Origin: a virus
Reading direction: 5' to 3' (one strand)
DNA length: 64,000 nt
IMG/VR virus record: IMGVR_UViG_3300035034_002798
Span: 1 to 64,000 of that record
Positions within the stretch are counted from its first letter, which is position 1; the number at the start of each line of letters is the position of its first letter. The notes under the pieces were generated by a model. The model had not been told where the DNA came from, searched no databases, and saw only the letters and a list, made by a program, of their open reading frames with translations. Shown here one piece after another: positions 7,897-16,442 of this stretch. The position numbers and the translations under genes were made by a program.

Positions 7897-8847
7897 TTAA
7901 TTTCCTAAAATCTTATTAAATCTGTTCTTGACGCCTTCATTCTTTCGTTTTTCTTTCTTCTCTTTTTTGACATTTTTATTAACTTCTTCATTTATCTTAA
8001 TCGACATTATTCTATTTGCGGTAACTGTATCAGAAGATCGTTTTGCCTGTAACTTCTTTATCTGCATCTCTCTTAAATCACCTGAAGTAAGGCTCTTTAA
8101 GATGGGGTGCTCATTAGTATTAAAAGTTACATAAGACTCTTCCCGGCCATAATCATCTATTCTGGCCCCTACAATGTCTATCTTTGTCTTATCATTGTAA
8201 TCAATGAATGACAATTTACAGTCACTGATTAACGGTTCATCTTCAAGACCGCTAGAGAATACAGCATCTTTTAACTTCCCTTTTGTCACAACAGTAGGAG
8301 AAGATATACCATCTTCCAGGCTGCCCTCGAAAACAAGTTCATCGAACCTAAGAACAACCGTGTCTTCATTACCTGTTTCTACAAGAACACCCTCTCCTTC
8401 AAAAGAGAATTCCTTATCAATATTATATTCTCGATACTTATCTTTAACATTTATCTTGCCGCTATTAAAATTAGCATCAAAAAGCCTGTTAGATGTATTG
8501 GTTAAATCTTCTCTTACCTCATCTATCAGTTTTTCAAAGTTTTCCTGCTCATGAAGTAGTATTCTTTCCTCTATACAATCGATAATCATTTCTTCAAACG
8601 CACTCTTATCTATGGTTATTGAAACCATGTCTTGAGTGTATCCTCCACCATTGGGGCTATCAAGAGTTCCTTTACATTTAAGAATAAGCTCTTCTCCCAT
8701 ATTCTGAGATAAGGTATAACTAAATTTAATCAACATATTCTTATCTTTATCTTCTTCATGGGTAAAAAGACTAGAGTCGTTTGGAATTTGCAAAACATCA
8801 AGCATATTATAATCTACATAATCAGTATTTTTATTTACTGCCTTCAT
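7897..8847 (-). CDS. hypothetical protein, 316 aa
   Basis: This beta-rich acidic protein has a basic C-terminus (VKKEKKEKRKNEGVKNRF). There is no recognisable enzyme motif. The start is the ATG at 8847 after GAGAGGTGAAAGG; the longer frame starts at a GTG inside that ribosome site. It lies between the AAA ATPase and nrdG, all closely spaced. The family is not recognised; the domain pattern (strand-rich with a charged tail) would fit a structural or nucleic-acid-associated protein. Confidence 0.65.
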   Translation of the reverse strand: MKAVNKNTDYVDYNMLDVLQIPNDSSLFTHEEDKDKNMLIKFSYTLSQNMGEELILKCKGTLDSPNGGGYTQDMVSITIDKSAFEEMIIDCIEERILLHEQENFEKLIDEVREDLTNTSNRLFDANFNSGKINVKDKYREYNIDKEFSFEGEGVLVETGNEDTVVLRFDELVFEGSLEDGISSPTVVTKGKLKDAVFSSGLEDEPLISDCKLSFIDYNDKTKIDIVGARIDDYGREESYVTFNTNEHPILKSLTSGDLREMQIKKLQAKRSSDTVTANRIMSIKINEEVNKNVKKEKKEKRKNEGVKNRFNKILGN

Positions 8848-8861
8848 ACCTTTCACCTCTC

Positions 8862-9422
8862 TTAATAATCGTATTCTACTATCTCACCCTGTTCTAGGCT
8901 TTTATTAATGTCTATAACTCTTTGATTTGAGCTACCTACAAACTTAAAGTTTCCAATCTCGAGTTTATTTTCTTTCTGAAATTCTCCATCTACCAAAATA
9001 TCTACAGATTCAATTAACTTCCTAGCCTCTTCAAAATAATCTGCCAGGTTATCACCCATTAAATCTTCATATTTATAGCCGGTATAACTTAATACTGTAA
9101 AATCATGTTCGTGCAGTATGTCAGCTATCTTAGCCAGCTGTCCTGCCCACAACATCGGTTCACCACCGCAAAAAGATACTTTTTTGTTGGGAGTATTTTC
9201 TATAAGATCAGCTGCAAGTTCTTCAACAGTGAGTTCTTTCCCACCACTAAGTTCCTGCAAGGATTCATTGAAGCAGTTTTCGCAAGACTTATAACATCCC
9301 TGAACATATATTGTAGTTGTTGGCCATGGTCCGCCAATCTTGTTTTTGTACTTTACACCGCCTAATCTTATTCTGTCTTTATACTTGACACCTTCTAATC
9401 CTGTTTTATTAGATTCCAACAT
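8862..9422 (-). CDS. nrdG: anaerobic ribonucleotide reductase activating protein
   Basis: This is a radical SAM enzyme that makes the glycyl radical on the class III ribonucleotide reductase NrdD, so that dNTPs can be made without oxygen. It shows the cluster motif CYKSCENC, the SAM motif CGGEPM, then VLSYTGYKYEDL, VDILVDGEF and the C-terminal SSNQRVIDI, all typical of NrdG. The N-terminus has a short in-frame duplication (GVKYKDRIRLGGVKYKNKI). No nrdD lies in this window, so the partner is elsewhere on the element or in the host. It supports an anaerobic lifestyle. Confidence 0.85.
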   Translation of the reverse strand: MLESNKTGLEGVKYKDRIRLGGVKYKNKIGGPWPTTTIYVQGCYKSCENCFNESLQELSGGKELTVEELAADLIENTPNKKVSFCGGEPMLWAGQLAKIADILHEHDFTVLSYTGYKYEDLMGDNLADYFEEARKLIESVDILVDGEFQKENKLEIGNFKFVGSSNQRVIDINKSLEQGEIVEYDY

Positions 9423-9603
9423 CAAGCTCCTTTCCGCATTCTACGCATATTATTTTGTGTCTAACATCTTTTACAGGTACTTCTTCGTAGTGCTTTAACT
9501 TCTTGTGATCCGTTGATATTTTGATCTCTTCTTCTTTCCTAAAATACTTAGAATCACAATCTTCACCTTCGCACCGATAAATACCAGTTTCATGAGTAAG
9601 CAT
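9409..9603 (-). CDS. zinc ribbon protein, 64 aa
   Basis: Two Cys pairs are visible, CEGEDC near residue 11 and CVEC near 54, fitting one zinc site that joins N- and C-terminal strands. The ATG overlaps the stop of the nuclease gene upstream (TAATG) and the end overlaps nrdG. It is probably a small metal-binding accessory protein; the target is unknown. Confidence 0.65.
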   Translation of the reverse strand: MLTHETGIYRCEGEDCDSKYFRKEEEIKISTDHKKLKHYEEVPVKDVRHKIICVECGKELDVGI

Positions 9604-10454
9604 TAGTTTAACACCTTCTTCTGTAAGAGATTATTTTCCTTATAGGCAAATCTAAGCTGTGAAATTAATTCCATAATGTTTTCGTATGTTAAAACCATAT
9701 ACATAGCTTCTTCTTTCATTCTAAATACAAGTGCAGGTATCTGATTACTGCTTGCTTCGTTCTCGATCTTATTTAAAACCTGTTTTTTGATTGCATATTT
9801 AGCTTCACCCTTTGAATTTGTAGTGTTTCTCTGCTTTGCCTCGACAAGCATTATTTCGTCATTTACGTCACCTGGCATTGTCCATATAGCACCAGAACGT
9901 ATCTGCCTTCTCGACTCGCTTAACAAAGGGAATATGCTCTCCTCGTAGTCATCGCTGGCTATCTGGTCTTTAAATCTTATGTTTTCATCTATTAAAAACT
10001 TAAGGTGAACTACAAGGTCTGATATATAGCCATATTCAGTCATGATATAAGCTGTATCATCATTTTTGAACTTAAAACTTGTGGCAAAAGATTTTCCGTT
10101 AATGTCCGAGTATAAGTCCTTTTGATAGACTGTGTAACTACCTTCTCCTCTGACCTCACTAGCCTTACCATCTATTATTTCAAGATAGTTAGTATGATAT
10201 TCTTTCATGCCAAAAACTCTCTTTTTACTCAGTGATTTATATGCTGATTTAGCAATAGGAATTGCATTCAAACTGTCAGCAACCTGTTGTTCTAGGCCTT
10301 CCCAGCCGGACTGAGCTTTGTTGGAACGTTTTCTGTGTTTTTGGTTCCACTTATCTTTAGGAAGCTTAAGTAGTCTTAAATCATCACATAAATAACACTT
10401 ACTGCTGTTTTTACATCTGTCAAAATATTGACAATCGAATAGATTTTCTGACAT
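9603..10454 (-). CDS. predicted Holliday junction resolvase-like nuclease
   Basis: This 283-residue protein has an N-terminal Cys cluster (CQYFDRCKNSSKCYLC) that may bind metal. Its C-terminal half contains the pattern SGAIWTMPGDVND then MLVEAKQR, followed by AKYAIKKQVLNKIENEA. The D...ExK order, with the conserved following helix, is that of PD-(D/E)xK resolvases of phages. The likely role is cutting branched recombination intermediates, fitting the RecA, SSB and RadC genes nearby. The exact family is uncertain; it could also be another ExK-type nuclease. Confidence 0.6.
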   Translation of the reverse strand: MSENLFDCQYFDRCKNSSKCYLCDDLRLLKLPKDKWNQKHRKRSNKAQSGWEGLEQQVADSLNAIPIAKSAYKSLSKKRVFGMKEYHTNYLEIIDGKASEVRGEGSYTVYQKDLYSDINGKSFATSFKFKNDDTAYIMTEYGYISDLVVHLKFLIDENIRFKDQIASDDYEESIFPLLSESRRQIRSGAIWTMPGDVNDEIMLVEAKQRNTTNSKGEAKYAIKKQVLNKIENEASSNQIPALVFRMKEEAMYMVLTYENIMELISQLRFAYKENNLLQKKVLN

Positions 10455-10502
10455 ATTATCGCTCCATTTTTAAATATTTTATTAAATTACACCAAAAATA
10501 AA

Positions 10503-10561
10503 CTACATGGAGAGGGGTGAGGTCAAATCTATGATTTGACGGAATTCCCCTAGAAATGTAG
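10503..10561 (-). repeat. intercistronic hairpin element, divergent member
   Basis: Outer stem CTACAT/ATGTAG, middle stem AGGGG/CCCCT and inner stem GTCAAAT/ATTTGAC enclose a 5-base loop. It lies about 20 bp after one stop codon and about 50 bp before the next start. It shares the layered architecture and the GTCAA...TTGAC core of the family, but not the 9-base loop. Confidence 0.7.
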
Positions 10562-10579
10562 TAGGTTTAGAATTAGATG

Positions 10580-11026
10580 TTAAATACTTGCCTCTATTTT
10601 TAGGATGCTGCTGTCAGTTATAAGCATATCTCTTTTAGCATCAAGAGATTTAACAATATCATCCATAAACATCTTTCTTCTCCTTAATTCTTTTTTGGCT
10701 TCGATCATTGTCTGATCCGTTTCCTCATAACTTACTCTACTGAGCGCCTCATTGACAAGTGCATCTCTTTCATCATTGTTTCTGCCTTCTTCAAATAGTT
10801 CGTTGAACAGGCCGCTTTTTACCATTGAAAGAGCTGTCTTTATGTTCTCAAAAGCACTTCTTATTCTAGAGTGAGTAACTCTTACCTCTGTGTAAACAGC
10901 GTCAATTTGAGAAATTAGATTCTTAATATCGGTTGTCGTTGGATCTGGAGGTATAACTATATCTTTAACTCTCCGCTCATAATCAAATTCAAGCTCGTTC
11001 CACTCTTCTGGAGTCAATAAGGTCAC
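10580..11026 (-). CDS. coiled-coil hypothetical protein, 148 aa
   Basis: This is an almost entirely helical protein with heptad-like segments (SQIDAVYTEVRVTHSRIRSA and MIEAKKELRRRKMFMDDI). It directly abuts the dNMP kinase gene upstream (1 bp) and is followed by the layered hairpin. No enzyme motif is visible. It may be a structural or adaptor protein; the family is not recognised. Confidence 0.65.
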   Translation of the reverse strand: MTLLTPEEWNELEFDYERRVKDIVIPPDPTTTDIKNLISQIDAVYTEVRVTHSRIRSAFENIKTALSMVKSGLFNELFEEGRNNDERDALVNEALSRVSYEETDQTMIEAKKELRRRKMFMDDIVKSLDAKRDMLITDSSILKIEASI

Positions 11027-11683
11027 CTACCTCTCAATGGACTTAATCTTACCAACTTTATCTACTAATTTTTCAAAAGTTTCTTCTACTGTTAAGTCGG
11101 TATTATCTATTTTTATATCAAATCTGGCATCATCAAGTGCTGTTTCTGTATTATGAGTTAACCATTCCTCTTTGATGATACCGTATTTTTCTTTCAGTCT
11201 TTCTTTCCTGACCTCTTCATCTGTTTCTAATCTTACTGTGTAGAAATCTTCCTGCCTTAACAAATCCATTTCTATTGGAAATCTCATATCATCAACTACA
11301 ACTCTATCGTGTTTCGGTAATTCGTCATTTATTAAATAATCTATCCAAACATCTGATTTAATATCTACTAATGTTTGGCCAAGATCCTGCAGTAGAGGTC
11401 TATTTTTACCTTCTACTGGATCATAAGAGTAAAATATATTGCCAACTGCCAATAAGGCCTTATTAAAATCGTTTATAGGTATCTGCCCAAATAAATCTAA
11501 AAGATGTTGTGTTAACTTTGGAGAAAGTTTGCCGGTATTGTCTAATAGTTCTGGCGTGTGGAGTTCTGCGATTTCTTTTATCTTGTCTGCTATGGATAAT
11601 TCTTCATTGTCAAGTTCATCTGCTATCTTATTTGCTAGCGTACTCTTACCTGTTGCCATTTTTCCAGAAATTGCTAGATTCAT
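11027..11683 (-). CDS. deoxynucleoside monophosphate kinase-like P-loop protein
   Basis: This 218-residue protein has a P-loop, SGKMATGKST, at residues 6-15 and an RxxxE-type lid region (RLKEKYGIIKEEWLTHNTET). The overall layout matches phage dNMP kinases (T4 gp1-like) and the AAA_18/Zeta-like kinases. It would phosphorylate dNMPs for DNA synthesis, consistent with the dCMP deaminase and dUTPase nearby. Substrate choice cannot be read from the sequence. Confidence 0.7.
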   Translation of the reverse strand: MNLAISGKMATGKSTLANKIADELDNEELSIADKIKEIAELHTPELLDNTGKLSPKLTQHLLDLFGQIPINDFNKALLAVGNIFYSYDPVEGKNRPLLQDLGQTLVDIKSDVWIDYLINDELPKHDRVVVDDMRFPIEMDLLRQEDFYTVRLETDEEVRKERLKEKYGIIKEEWLTHNTETALDDARFDIKIDNTDLTVEETFEKLVDKVGKIKSIER

Positions 11684-11731
11684 TGTTAGAAATATCCTCC
11701 CGTTATCTATTTATTGATATTAAATAAAAAA

Positions 11732-11758
11732 AGAGCCCCTATTTTTTCTAGGGACTCT
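11732..11758 (-). terminator. intrinsic terminator after the wHTH regulator gene
   Basis: On the minus strand AGAGTCCCTA-gaaaaaa-TAGGGGCTCT is followed by seven T residues. It lies between the regulator stop and the dNMP kinase start. It makes the regulator a separate transcript. Confidence 0.85.
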
Positions 11759-11775
11759 TACTTAACAGAGAGAGG

Positions 11776-12333
11776 TCAATCTTTTTTAGCGTCAGACATA
11801 ATATCATTTAGGTTACTTTTTAATACTTGTCCTAATGCAATAGCTACTTCATCATCCTTGTTATCCTCGGAATCCTTTTGGCGACGAACTATTATTTCAT
11901 AATTATCGCCAAAGTCAATAGCTTTTATGACGCGTTCTTTCTGTTCCCTATACATATCTAATTCTTTGTGTAAATCCCTTATTAATTTACGGTTTTTCCT
12001 GAATATATCTAGTATATCCTTAGACATTTTTACTAACTCTTCGCCTTCTGTTATCCAATGGTCGAAGACTTCTAGGTCATTTTCTGAAGTGTCTAACGGA
12101 ATAATTTTATTCGGTTTACTTCTATCAGGTGTTTCCTCTATTTCTATTATGCCGTTATCTTCGAGTGTGTGCAGTGCTCTAAAGACTGTTGCGGTAGAAT
12201 GATTGGTTGCTGACGCGATGTCTGAAATAGATTCTTGCATAACCCCTTCATCCAATGATCTTCTTGTAATATAGTTTAATATATTATCTTCAGCTTTGGT
12301 CAATGATATTACCTCCTCTCCTTTTAATATCAA
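11776..12333 (-). CDS. winged helix-turn-helix transcriptional regulator
   Basis: The 185-residue protein has an N-terminal winged HTH (residues 10-75) with ESISDIASATNHSTATVFR as the recognition part and DNGIIEIEETPDR as the wing. A helical C-terminal half, probably for dimerisation, follows. The MarR-like or RepA/Rrf2-like fold is not certain. It is the only clear DNA-binding regulator on the left half and is insulated: two promoters upstream and a terminator downstream. The promoter contains GTATTAC-type sites in both orientations, which also appear at three other promoters, so it may control itself and those. Confidence 0.75.
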   Translation of the reverse strand: MILKGEEVISLTKAEDNILNYITRRSLDEGVMQESISDIASATNHSTATVFRALHTLEDNGIIEIEETPDRSKPNKIIPLDTSENDLEVFDHWITEGEELVKMSKDILDIFRKNRKLIRDLHKELDMYREQKERVIKAIDFGDNYEIIVRRQKDSEDNKDDEVAIALGQVLKSNLNDIMSDAKKD

Positions 12334-12351
12334 TTATTTTACTGTATTTTT

Positions 12352-12380
12352 AGTATATCACTTATGTATTACGAAGTCAA
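12352..12380 (-). promoter_or_regulatory. extended -10 promoter with GTAATAC site, regulator gene
   Basis: TTGACT, a 17-bp spacer, then TATACT preceded by TGA. The spacer holds CGTAATACA. A second copy, GTAATAC, sits at about 12397-12403. Flanking ATCACTTAT/ATAAGTGAT arms form a 9-bp inverted repeat around the -35 side. This is the best-defined member of a set of four promoters with the same -10. Confidence 0.75.
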
Positions 12381-12508
12381 TATATAAGTGATAATTTCTG
12401 TAATACACTTACTAAATACCTATTAAATAAGGGAATAATAGGGAATTAGATATAATAATGTATAGGGTGTAGGAGTTAATGTCGTATAACTCACTACTTT
12501 ACGAAATC

Positions 12509-12537
12509 ATTATACCACACTGTGTTGAATATAGTAA
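12509..12537 (-). promoter_or_regulatory. second promoter upstream of regulator
   Basis: TTACTA, 17 bp, then a perfect TATAAT preceded by TGTGG. It lies about 175 bp upstream of the regulator start and just after the dCMP deaminase stop. GTAATAC at about 12542 is adjacent. The 220-bp gap contains no ORF. Confidence 0.6.
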
Positions 12538-12555
12538 GGGGTGTAATACAAAAAT

Positions 12556-12999
12556 TTACTTTAATTGAATAACTTCCATTTTAATTTCCTCTATTAGGTC
12601 CTCAGTAAGGTTATCATTATACCCATTTTTGTAATATACCGTGTTAACCCCTGCATTTATCAATATTTTAGTACAGATACTACAAGGCTTATCTGTACAG
12701 TACACCGTAGAGTCTTCTGTCTTTACTCCATGAAGAGCGGCCTGAGTGATTAGATTCTGTTCTGCATGCACACCTCTACATATTTCGTGTCGTTCACCAC
12801 TTGGTACATTTAATTCTTCTCTTAAACACCCTGTTACTTTACAGTGAGCAACATTCTTTGGGGCACCATTATACCCTGTGGCCAATATCTTTTTGTCTTT
12901 GACTAAAACTGCACCAACATTTCTTCTAAGGCAGGTTGACCTTTTAGAGGCCAACTCTGCCATTTCCATGAAGTATTGGTCCCAACTAGGCCGGGACAT
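12556..12999 (-). CDS. dCMP deaminase
   Basis: This zinc enzyme converts dCMP to dUMP for dTMP synthesis. It has 147 residues, with the cytidine-deaminase zinc motif HAEQN at about 75-79 (His and catalytic Glu) and PCSICTKIL (PCxxC) near 105. The N-terminal [20 protein letters not shown] and RRNVGAVLV segments are typical of ComEB/T4 Cd-type enzymes. It overlaps the upstream gene by 14 bp. Together with dUTPase and dNMP kinase it forms the nucleotide-supply set. Confidence 0.9.
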   Translation of the reverse strand: MSRPSWDQYFMEMAELASKRSTCLRRNVGAVLVKDKKILATGYNGAPKNVAHCKVTGCLREELNVPSGERHEICRGVHAEQNLITQAALHGVKTEDSTVYCTDKPCSICTKILINAGVNTVYYKNGYNDNLTEDLIEEIKMEVIQLK

Positions 13000-13333
13000 T
13001 TTCTTTCTCCACTTCTACATCTTCAACCTCAATTGCGTCAAACTCTCCGATTCTGACAGGGGTTTCTGAAATGAGATAGCCTATTCTATTTACCTTCCAG
13101 TAACCATCGAGTATGAAATCCTCTCCGTTATTTTCTAAAAGAGTATAGATGTGATACCCTTTTCTCTTGACAAGATCATACATTCTTTCTTTCATAGCCT
13201 CTCTCTCGTACTCATCCCATAAGTAGTACCAGATGTTATACTTAATTGCCTCGTCTTTATCCATTTTAGGTGGAATAAGATCAGTCTCATCCATGAATTC
13301 CTTATAGGTCTTTACTAGTTTCGGCTTTGCCAT
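12986..13333 (-). CDS. hypothetical protein, 115 aa
   Basis: The start [14 protein letters not shown] follows GGAGGAGACAGAAG. The protein has an aromatic helix ([19 protein letters not shown]) and an acidic end ([14 protein letters not shown]). It overlaps its neighbours on both sides. The family is not recognised; no catalytic motif is evident. Confidence 0.6.
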   Translation of the reverse strand: MAKPKLVKTYKEFMDETDLIPPKMDKDEAIKYNIWYYLWDEYEREAMKERMYDLVKRKGYHIYTLLENNGEDFILDGYWKVNRIGYLISETPVRIGEFDAIEVEDVEVEKENVPA

Positions 13334-13493
13334 CTTCTGTCTCCTCCTCATCTTTTTCTTCAACACTTCTGTGTTTATTGTACCTTAACTTTTTACTACA
13401 GGCACTACATTTATAATCCAATGATTTGGCAGTTTCTTCTTTATATACCTTCTTACAGTTGATACATAGACAATACCTGGCGACTATTATCAC
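13302..13493 (-). CDS. small zinc-finger protein, 63 aa
   Basis: Four cysteines in the pattern CLCINC...CSAC near residues 8-32 are followed by a charged, acidic tail. The GTG start lies inside a GAGGTGAT ribosome-site-like sequence, so the true start is uncertain. It probably binds one zinc ion; the function is unknown. Confidence 0.5.
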   Translation of the reverse strand: MIIVARYCLCINCKKVYKEETAKSLDYKCSACSKKLRYNKHRSVEEKDEEETEDGKAETSKDL

Positions 13494-13496
13494 CTC

Positions 13497-13814
13497 TTAT
13501 TTCTCTGTCGTAAGTGTAATATCTTCTTCTTTTACTAACTCTTCTATATTTTCAAGTTCTACACTGTTTACATTATCCATTATCCAATCTACATCTTTAA
13601 TAGCATCTTGATATTCTGTAACACTATCGAATACAAGAAAACTCCACTGAGGATAATTGCCTGGGATTTGTTCATAACTTAATACCTTATTGTTGCCATC
13701 AGTATCTGGAATGATCACTGACCTATGCATATTATCCTCAACTGTTTGCCAAACATCTACTAAAGACTCTTTTGATTCATAAAGACCAAACTCTCTAATT
13801 TTAAGTTCTGTCAT
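13497..13814 (-). CDS. hypothetical protein, paralogue of the 16.5 kb gene
   Basis: This 105-residue protein contains FLVFDSVTEYQDAIKDVDWI followed by MDN. The protein at 16443-16718 has ILFYNSVDEYMKDHNGIGWI followed by MDK at the same place, so the two are paralogues with a shared C-terminal helix-strand unit. It lies just upstream of the zinc-finger gene and downstream of the primase. No function is known. Confidence 0.65.
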   Translation of the reverse strand: MTELKIREFGLYESKESLVDVWQTVEDNMHRSVIIPDTDGNNKVLSYEQIPGNYPQWSFLVFDSVTEYQDAIKDVDWIMDNVNSVELENIEELVKEEDITLTTEK

Positions 13815-13820
13815 AATAAT

Positions 13821-15053
13821 TTATGCCCCCTTCTTATATGATATTAATTCTTCTTTATCCATTTCCAATTCTTTTATCAAATTATCTCTTTCAATGCCCA
13901 GCGCATTAGACGCTTGATTGATATATAAATCTTTCTCGGCGGGAGTAAAGGCTATCTCAAACAGTTCCTTAAGCTCCTCAATTGCCTCTATTTGAGACTC
14001 TGTAACTACCTTCCTGTATTTGTTTATAGACTTATCCAGGAAGAACTGAGAGGCAAATACGGCCTTGTTGTCGATAAATAAAGATATCTTATCTTTCATC
14101 GCATTACAGGCCTCTGCAGGATCTCCTACCTCACTCGATACTATCTTAGTAGTTATTCCTTCTTCTTTGAGTCTTTTTACCTGTCTATAGGCAAAATTAT
14201 GGCCAGCATTATCGTCATCAACAAAGATAATTACTTCATCTGCTAGCTTTTTGAGCATGTTTATGTGATGGTCAGATAAGGCAACACCCATAGTAGCAAC
14301 TGAATTGATTACATTATATTTATGAAGTAGCATTACATCTGTATAACCTTCAACAACTATGGCAGTATTGGTGTTTCTTATTTCCTTTTTAGCTTTATCA
14401 TAACCAAGTAGCAGGTTGGACTTTTTAAATATGTCCGATTCTTTCGAATTGATGTATTTTGGTCCATTTTCATCTAAAAACCTTCTGTATCCAAAACCCA
14501 CTGTTCTTCCTGCAGCATTCTGGATAGCAAAAGCTATTCGGTTCCTAATTGCTTTATAAGGATAATCGGAAGGAACTAAACCTATTCTCCATTCATCTAT
14601 ATCTTTAGTATCTAAACCCCTTTTTGACAGATACTCAAGGCCTTTCTTGTTGCTCTGAAGATTACCCCAAAACATTCTGTTTAGTTCTTCGGTTTCCTCA
14701 ACCTTTTGGATCATCCTCTTTTGTTTTGGTGATAAATCTTCTTCTGGTTTATCTATTCCAGCTCTGTCTGCAAGATGCAGAACAGCCTCCTGCCAGGTTA
14801 AATCTTCGATCTTTTCTATAAAAGATATTACATCTGATCCATTACTGTTTCTTCTTGTGCCAACTCCGCACCCATAACAATAAAACGATTGTGTTGACGG
14901 ATAAACTTTAAAACTGGCTGTATCTTCATCATGAAAAGGACAAAGGGACTGATAAATAGCCCCTTTTCTTTTTAAGTCAACATATTCTCCTATAACTTCT
15001 ATTATGTCATTTGTCTCTTTAACTTCTTCTATAAACTCATCTTCAAGATGCAT
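13821..15053 (-). CDS. dnaG: DNA primase
   Basis: This enzyme lays RNA primers at the fork. From MHLEDEF it has 410 residues: an N-terminal CHC2 zinc domain (CPFHDEDTASF then CYGCG), the RNA polymerase domain and a TOPRIM domain with VVEGYTDVMLL and the metal-binding IIFVDDDNAGH. The helicase-binding C-terminal domain is short, as in phage primases. The frame runs 12 codons further upstream, but the ATG at 15053 is a better start. No DnaB-type helicase was found in the window, so its partner is elsewhere. Confidence 0.9.
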   Translation of the reverse strand: MHLEDEFIEEVKETNDIIEVIGEYVDLKRKGAIYQSLCPFHDEDTASFKVYPSTQSFYCYGCGVGTRRNSNGSDVISFIEKIEDLTWQEAVLHLADRAGIDKPEEDLSPKQKRMIQKVEETEELNRMFWGNLQSNKKGLEYLSKRGLDTKDIDEWRIGLVPSDYPYKAIRNRIAFAIQNAAGRTVGFGYRRFLDENGPKYINSKESDIFKKSNLLLGYDKAKKEIRNTNTAIVVEGYTDVMLLHKYNVINSVATMGVALSDHHINMLKKLADEVIIFVDDDNAGHNFAYRQVKRLKEEGITTKIVSSEVGDPAEACNAMKDKISLFIDNKAVFASQFFLDKSINKYRKVVTESQIEAIEELKELFEIAFTPAEKDLYINQASNALGIERDNLIKELEMDKEELISYKKGA

Positions 15054-15693
15054 CCACTTCACATCCTTCTTTTTTATTATAAAAATCATCGTAACTTAAA
15101 TAATCTACTACTTTTCTTCCATTTACTACTAAAACGAAGTCACTAACATCATAAAATTCTTTCCCATCTTCTATGAGCTTTAAAGATGCGTTATTATTTA
15201 AGATATTAGCTATTTTTTCTTCTATTTTTTCAAATGGAGACATCTTATCATAAAATTCCCGGTAAAATTTTATTATCTTTTCTTCGGCAATCCATTCTCT
15301 ATCCATATTCTTGTAGTAGATATCGTCAGGTAGACTTCCTTTAATTTTATAATCTATTCTTTTATCGTCTACAGGATCGGGAGATTTATCGTAGCATTCT
15401 TTACATGCTGCCTTTAAGTTTTTTGGCCAATCAGAACCACCATCTGTCCTTCTCTTGATTCTTATGGCTTCTGTTGCCTCAGCTCCGCATTCCTGGCATA
15501 TATGATCATCACGCCAGATAACATAGTTTCTGAGTGCATTTCTTTCTTCTTTTGTTATTAATAACTTAATAGCTCTTCCCTGTACCTGTATGGCATGGCC
15601 TCTCTCAATTAATTCATTAGCTTCAGCAAGGCTGACAGGGTCTATCTCAATACCCTGCCTATTTACCACCTTAACTGGGTCTGTGTCCTCCAT
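15043..15693 (-). CDS. PLMP-like plus degenerate HNH protein
   Basis: This 216-residue protein begins with VKVVNRQGIEIDPVSLAEAN, similar in layout to the PLMP (RRXRR) domain of IscB-family proteins. An HNH-like zinc module follows (HICQECG, then GGSDWPKNLKAACKECY). The usual catalytic His before the GG (as in TIDHVVPKSKGG at 30.5 kb) is replaced by IRIKRRTDGG, so nuclease activity is doubtful. The C-terminal part (about 110 to 216) is a helical extension. It overlaps dnaG by 11 bp. It may now act as a DNA-binding protein. Confidence 0.65.
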   Translation of the reverse strand: MEDTDPVKVVNRQGIEIDPVSLAEANELIERGHAIQVQGRAIKLLITKEERNALRNYVIWRDDHICQECGAEATEAIRIKRRTDGGSDWPKNLKAACKECYDKSPDPVDDKRIDYKIKGSLPDDIYYKNMDREWIAEEKIIKFYREFYDKMSPFEKIEEKIANILNNNASLKLIEDGKEFYDVSDFVLVVNGRKVVDYLSYDDFYNKKEGCEVDAS

Positions 15694-15707
15694 AAACCGT
15701 CCTCCAA

Positions 15708-15902
15708 TCAGTAAATTATTATTAGATGTGTTAGTGTATAAATTAGTAGAGTGTCTCCAGCAAGCTGGATATAAAAGTTATATCTTTTTGGAGCGTTGAT
15801 GAACTGATTGTAATTCTTTATGATTACTCTGCCTATCATTCCAATATCATAAAGAGCAAATAGCAATAATAAAACACAAAATACTGTTAAATGTAATGGC
15901 AT
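15708..15902 (-). CDS. small membrane protein, 64 aa
   Basis: Two hydrophobic segments, about residues 4-24 and 42-63, flank a short polar loop (IKNYNQFINAPKRYN). The likely topology is a membrane hairpin. It lies between the PLMP-HNH gene and the Gam/Gp157-like gene. The family is not recognised; holin-like function cannot be excluded from topology alone. Confidence 0.6.
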   Translation of the reverse strand: MPLHLTVFCVLLLLFALYDIGMIGRVIIKNYNQFINAPKRYNFYIQLAGDTLLIYTLTHLIIIY

Positions 15903-15916
15903 ATATGTGCCTCCTT

Positions 15917-16441
15917 TTACTTAGGTGACCTATAAACAAAAGTCTTAGATTCTTTTTCTGCTGTGCCTGGTAGTAATTTACCTGTATTTTTCTTTTGTTC
16001 CTCTACGTACTTCTTAAAATTTCTTTTTCTAATAGACTTTTTAGTTCTGATATACTCATCTGTCTGATCTTCTAACATAGATTCGATATAGGACATTGCC
16101 TCATCTTCATCTTCGATATCTATCTTAGTCTTTTGAGTAACATAAGCAGAGCCAACATCTGGATAGGAGAGAGTTTCTCCATCGTTTTGTTCAACGATAA
16201 ATGCCTCTAATCCATCTCTTATGATCTGAGCTTCAGACTCAAGACTATTAATCTTTTCTTTCAATACTTTTACTTTCTGCCTCTTGTAATCATTTAAGTC
16301 TTCAATCCTTGCCTGTAGGCTGTCGAGTTTGGCCATCATTTTAACGGCAGTATTTTTGTCTGTTATATCCAGGTCGTCTGTTCCTAATTCCTCATTAATG
16401 TCTTCATACTCAAAGTAATTTGTTAATGCTGGTGATCCCAT
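15917..16441 (-). CDS. Gp157/Gam-like coiled-coil phage protein
   Basis: This 174-residue protein has a long coiled coil (about 30-90, including KMMAKLDSLQARIEDLNDYK). A globular end follows, with SYPDVGSAYVTQKTKIDIED and DEDEAMSYIESMLEDQTDEYI. This layout recalls siphovirus Gp157 and Mu Gam-type host-nuclease inhibitors that shield DNA ends. The start at 16441 is set by GGGAGG nine bases upstream; the frame also has a TTG three codons earlier. Family assignment is tentative. Confidence 0.55.
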   Translation of the reverse strand: MGSPALTNYFEYEDINEELGTDDLDITDKNTAVKMMAKLDSLQARIEDLNDYKRQKVKVLKEKINSLESEAQIIRDGLEAFIVEQNDGETLSYPDVGSAYVTQKTKIDIEDEDEAMSYIESMLEDQTDEYIRTKKSIRKRNFKKYVEEQKKNTGKLLPGTAEKESKTFVYRSPK

Positions 16442-16442
16442 A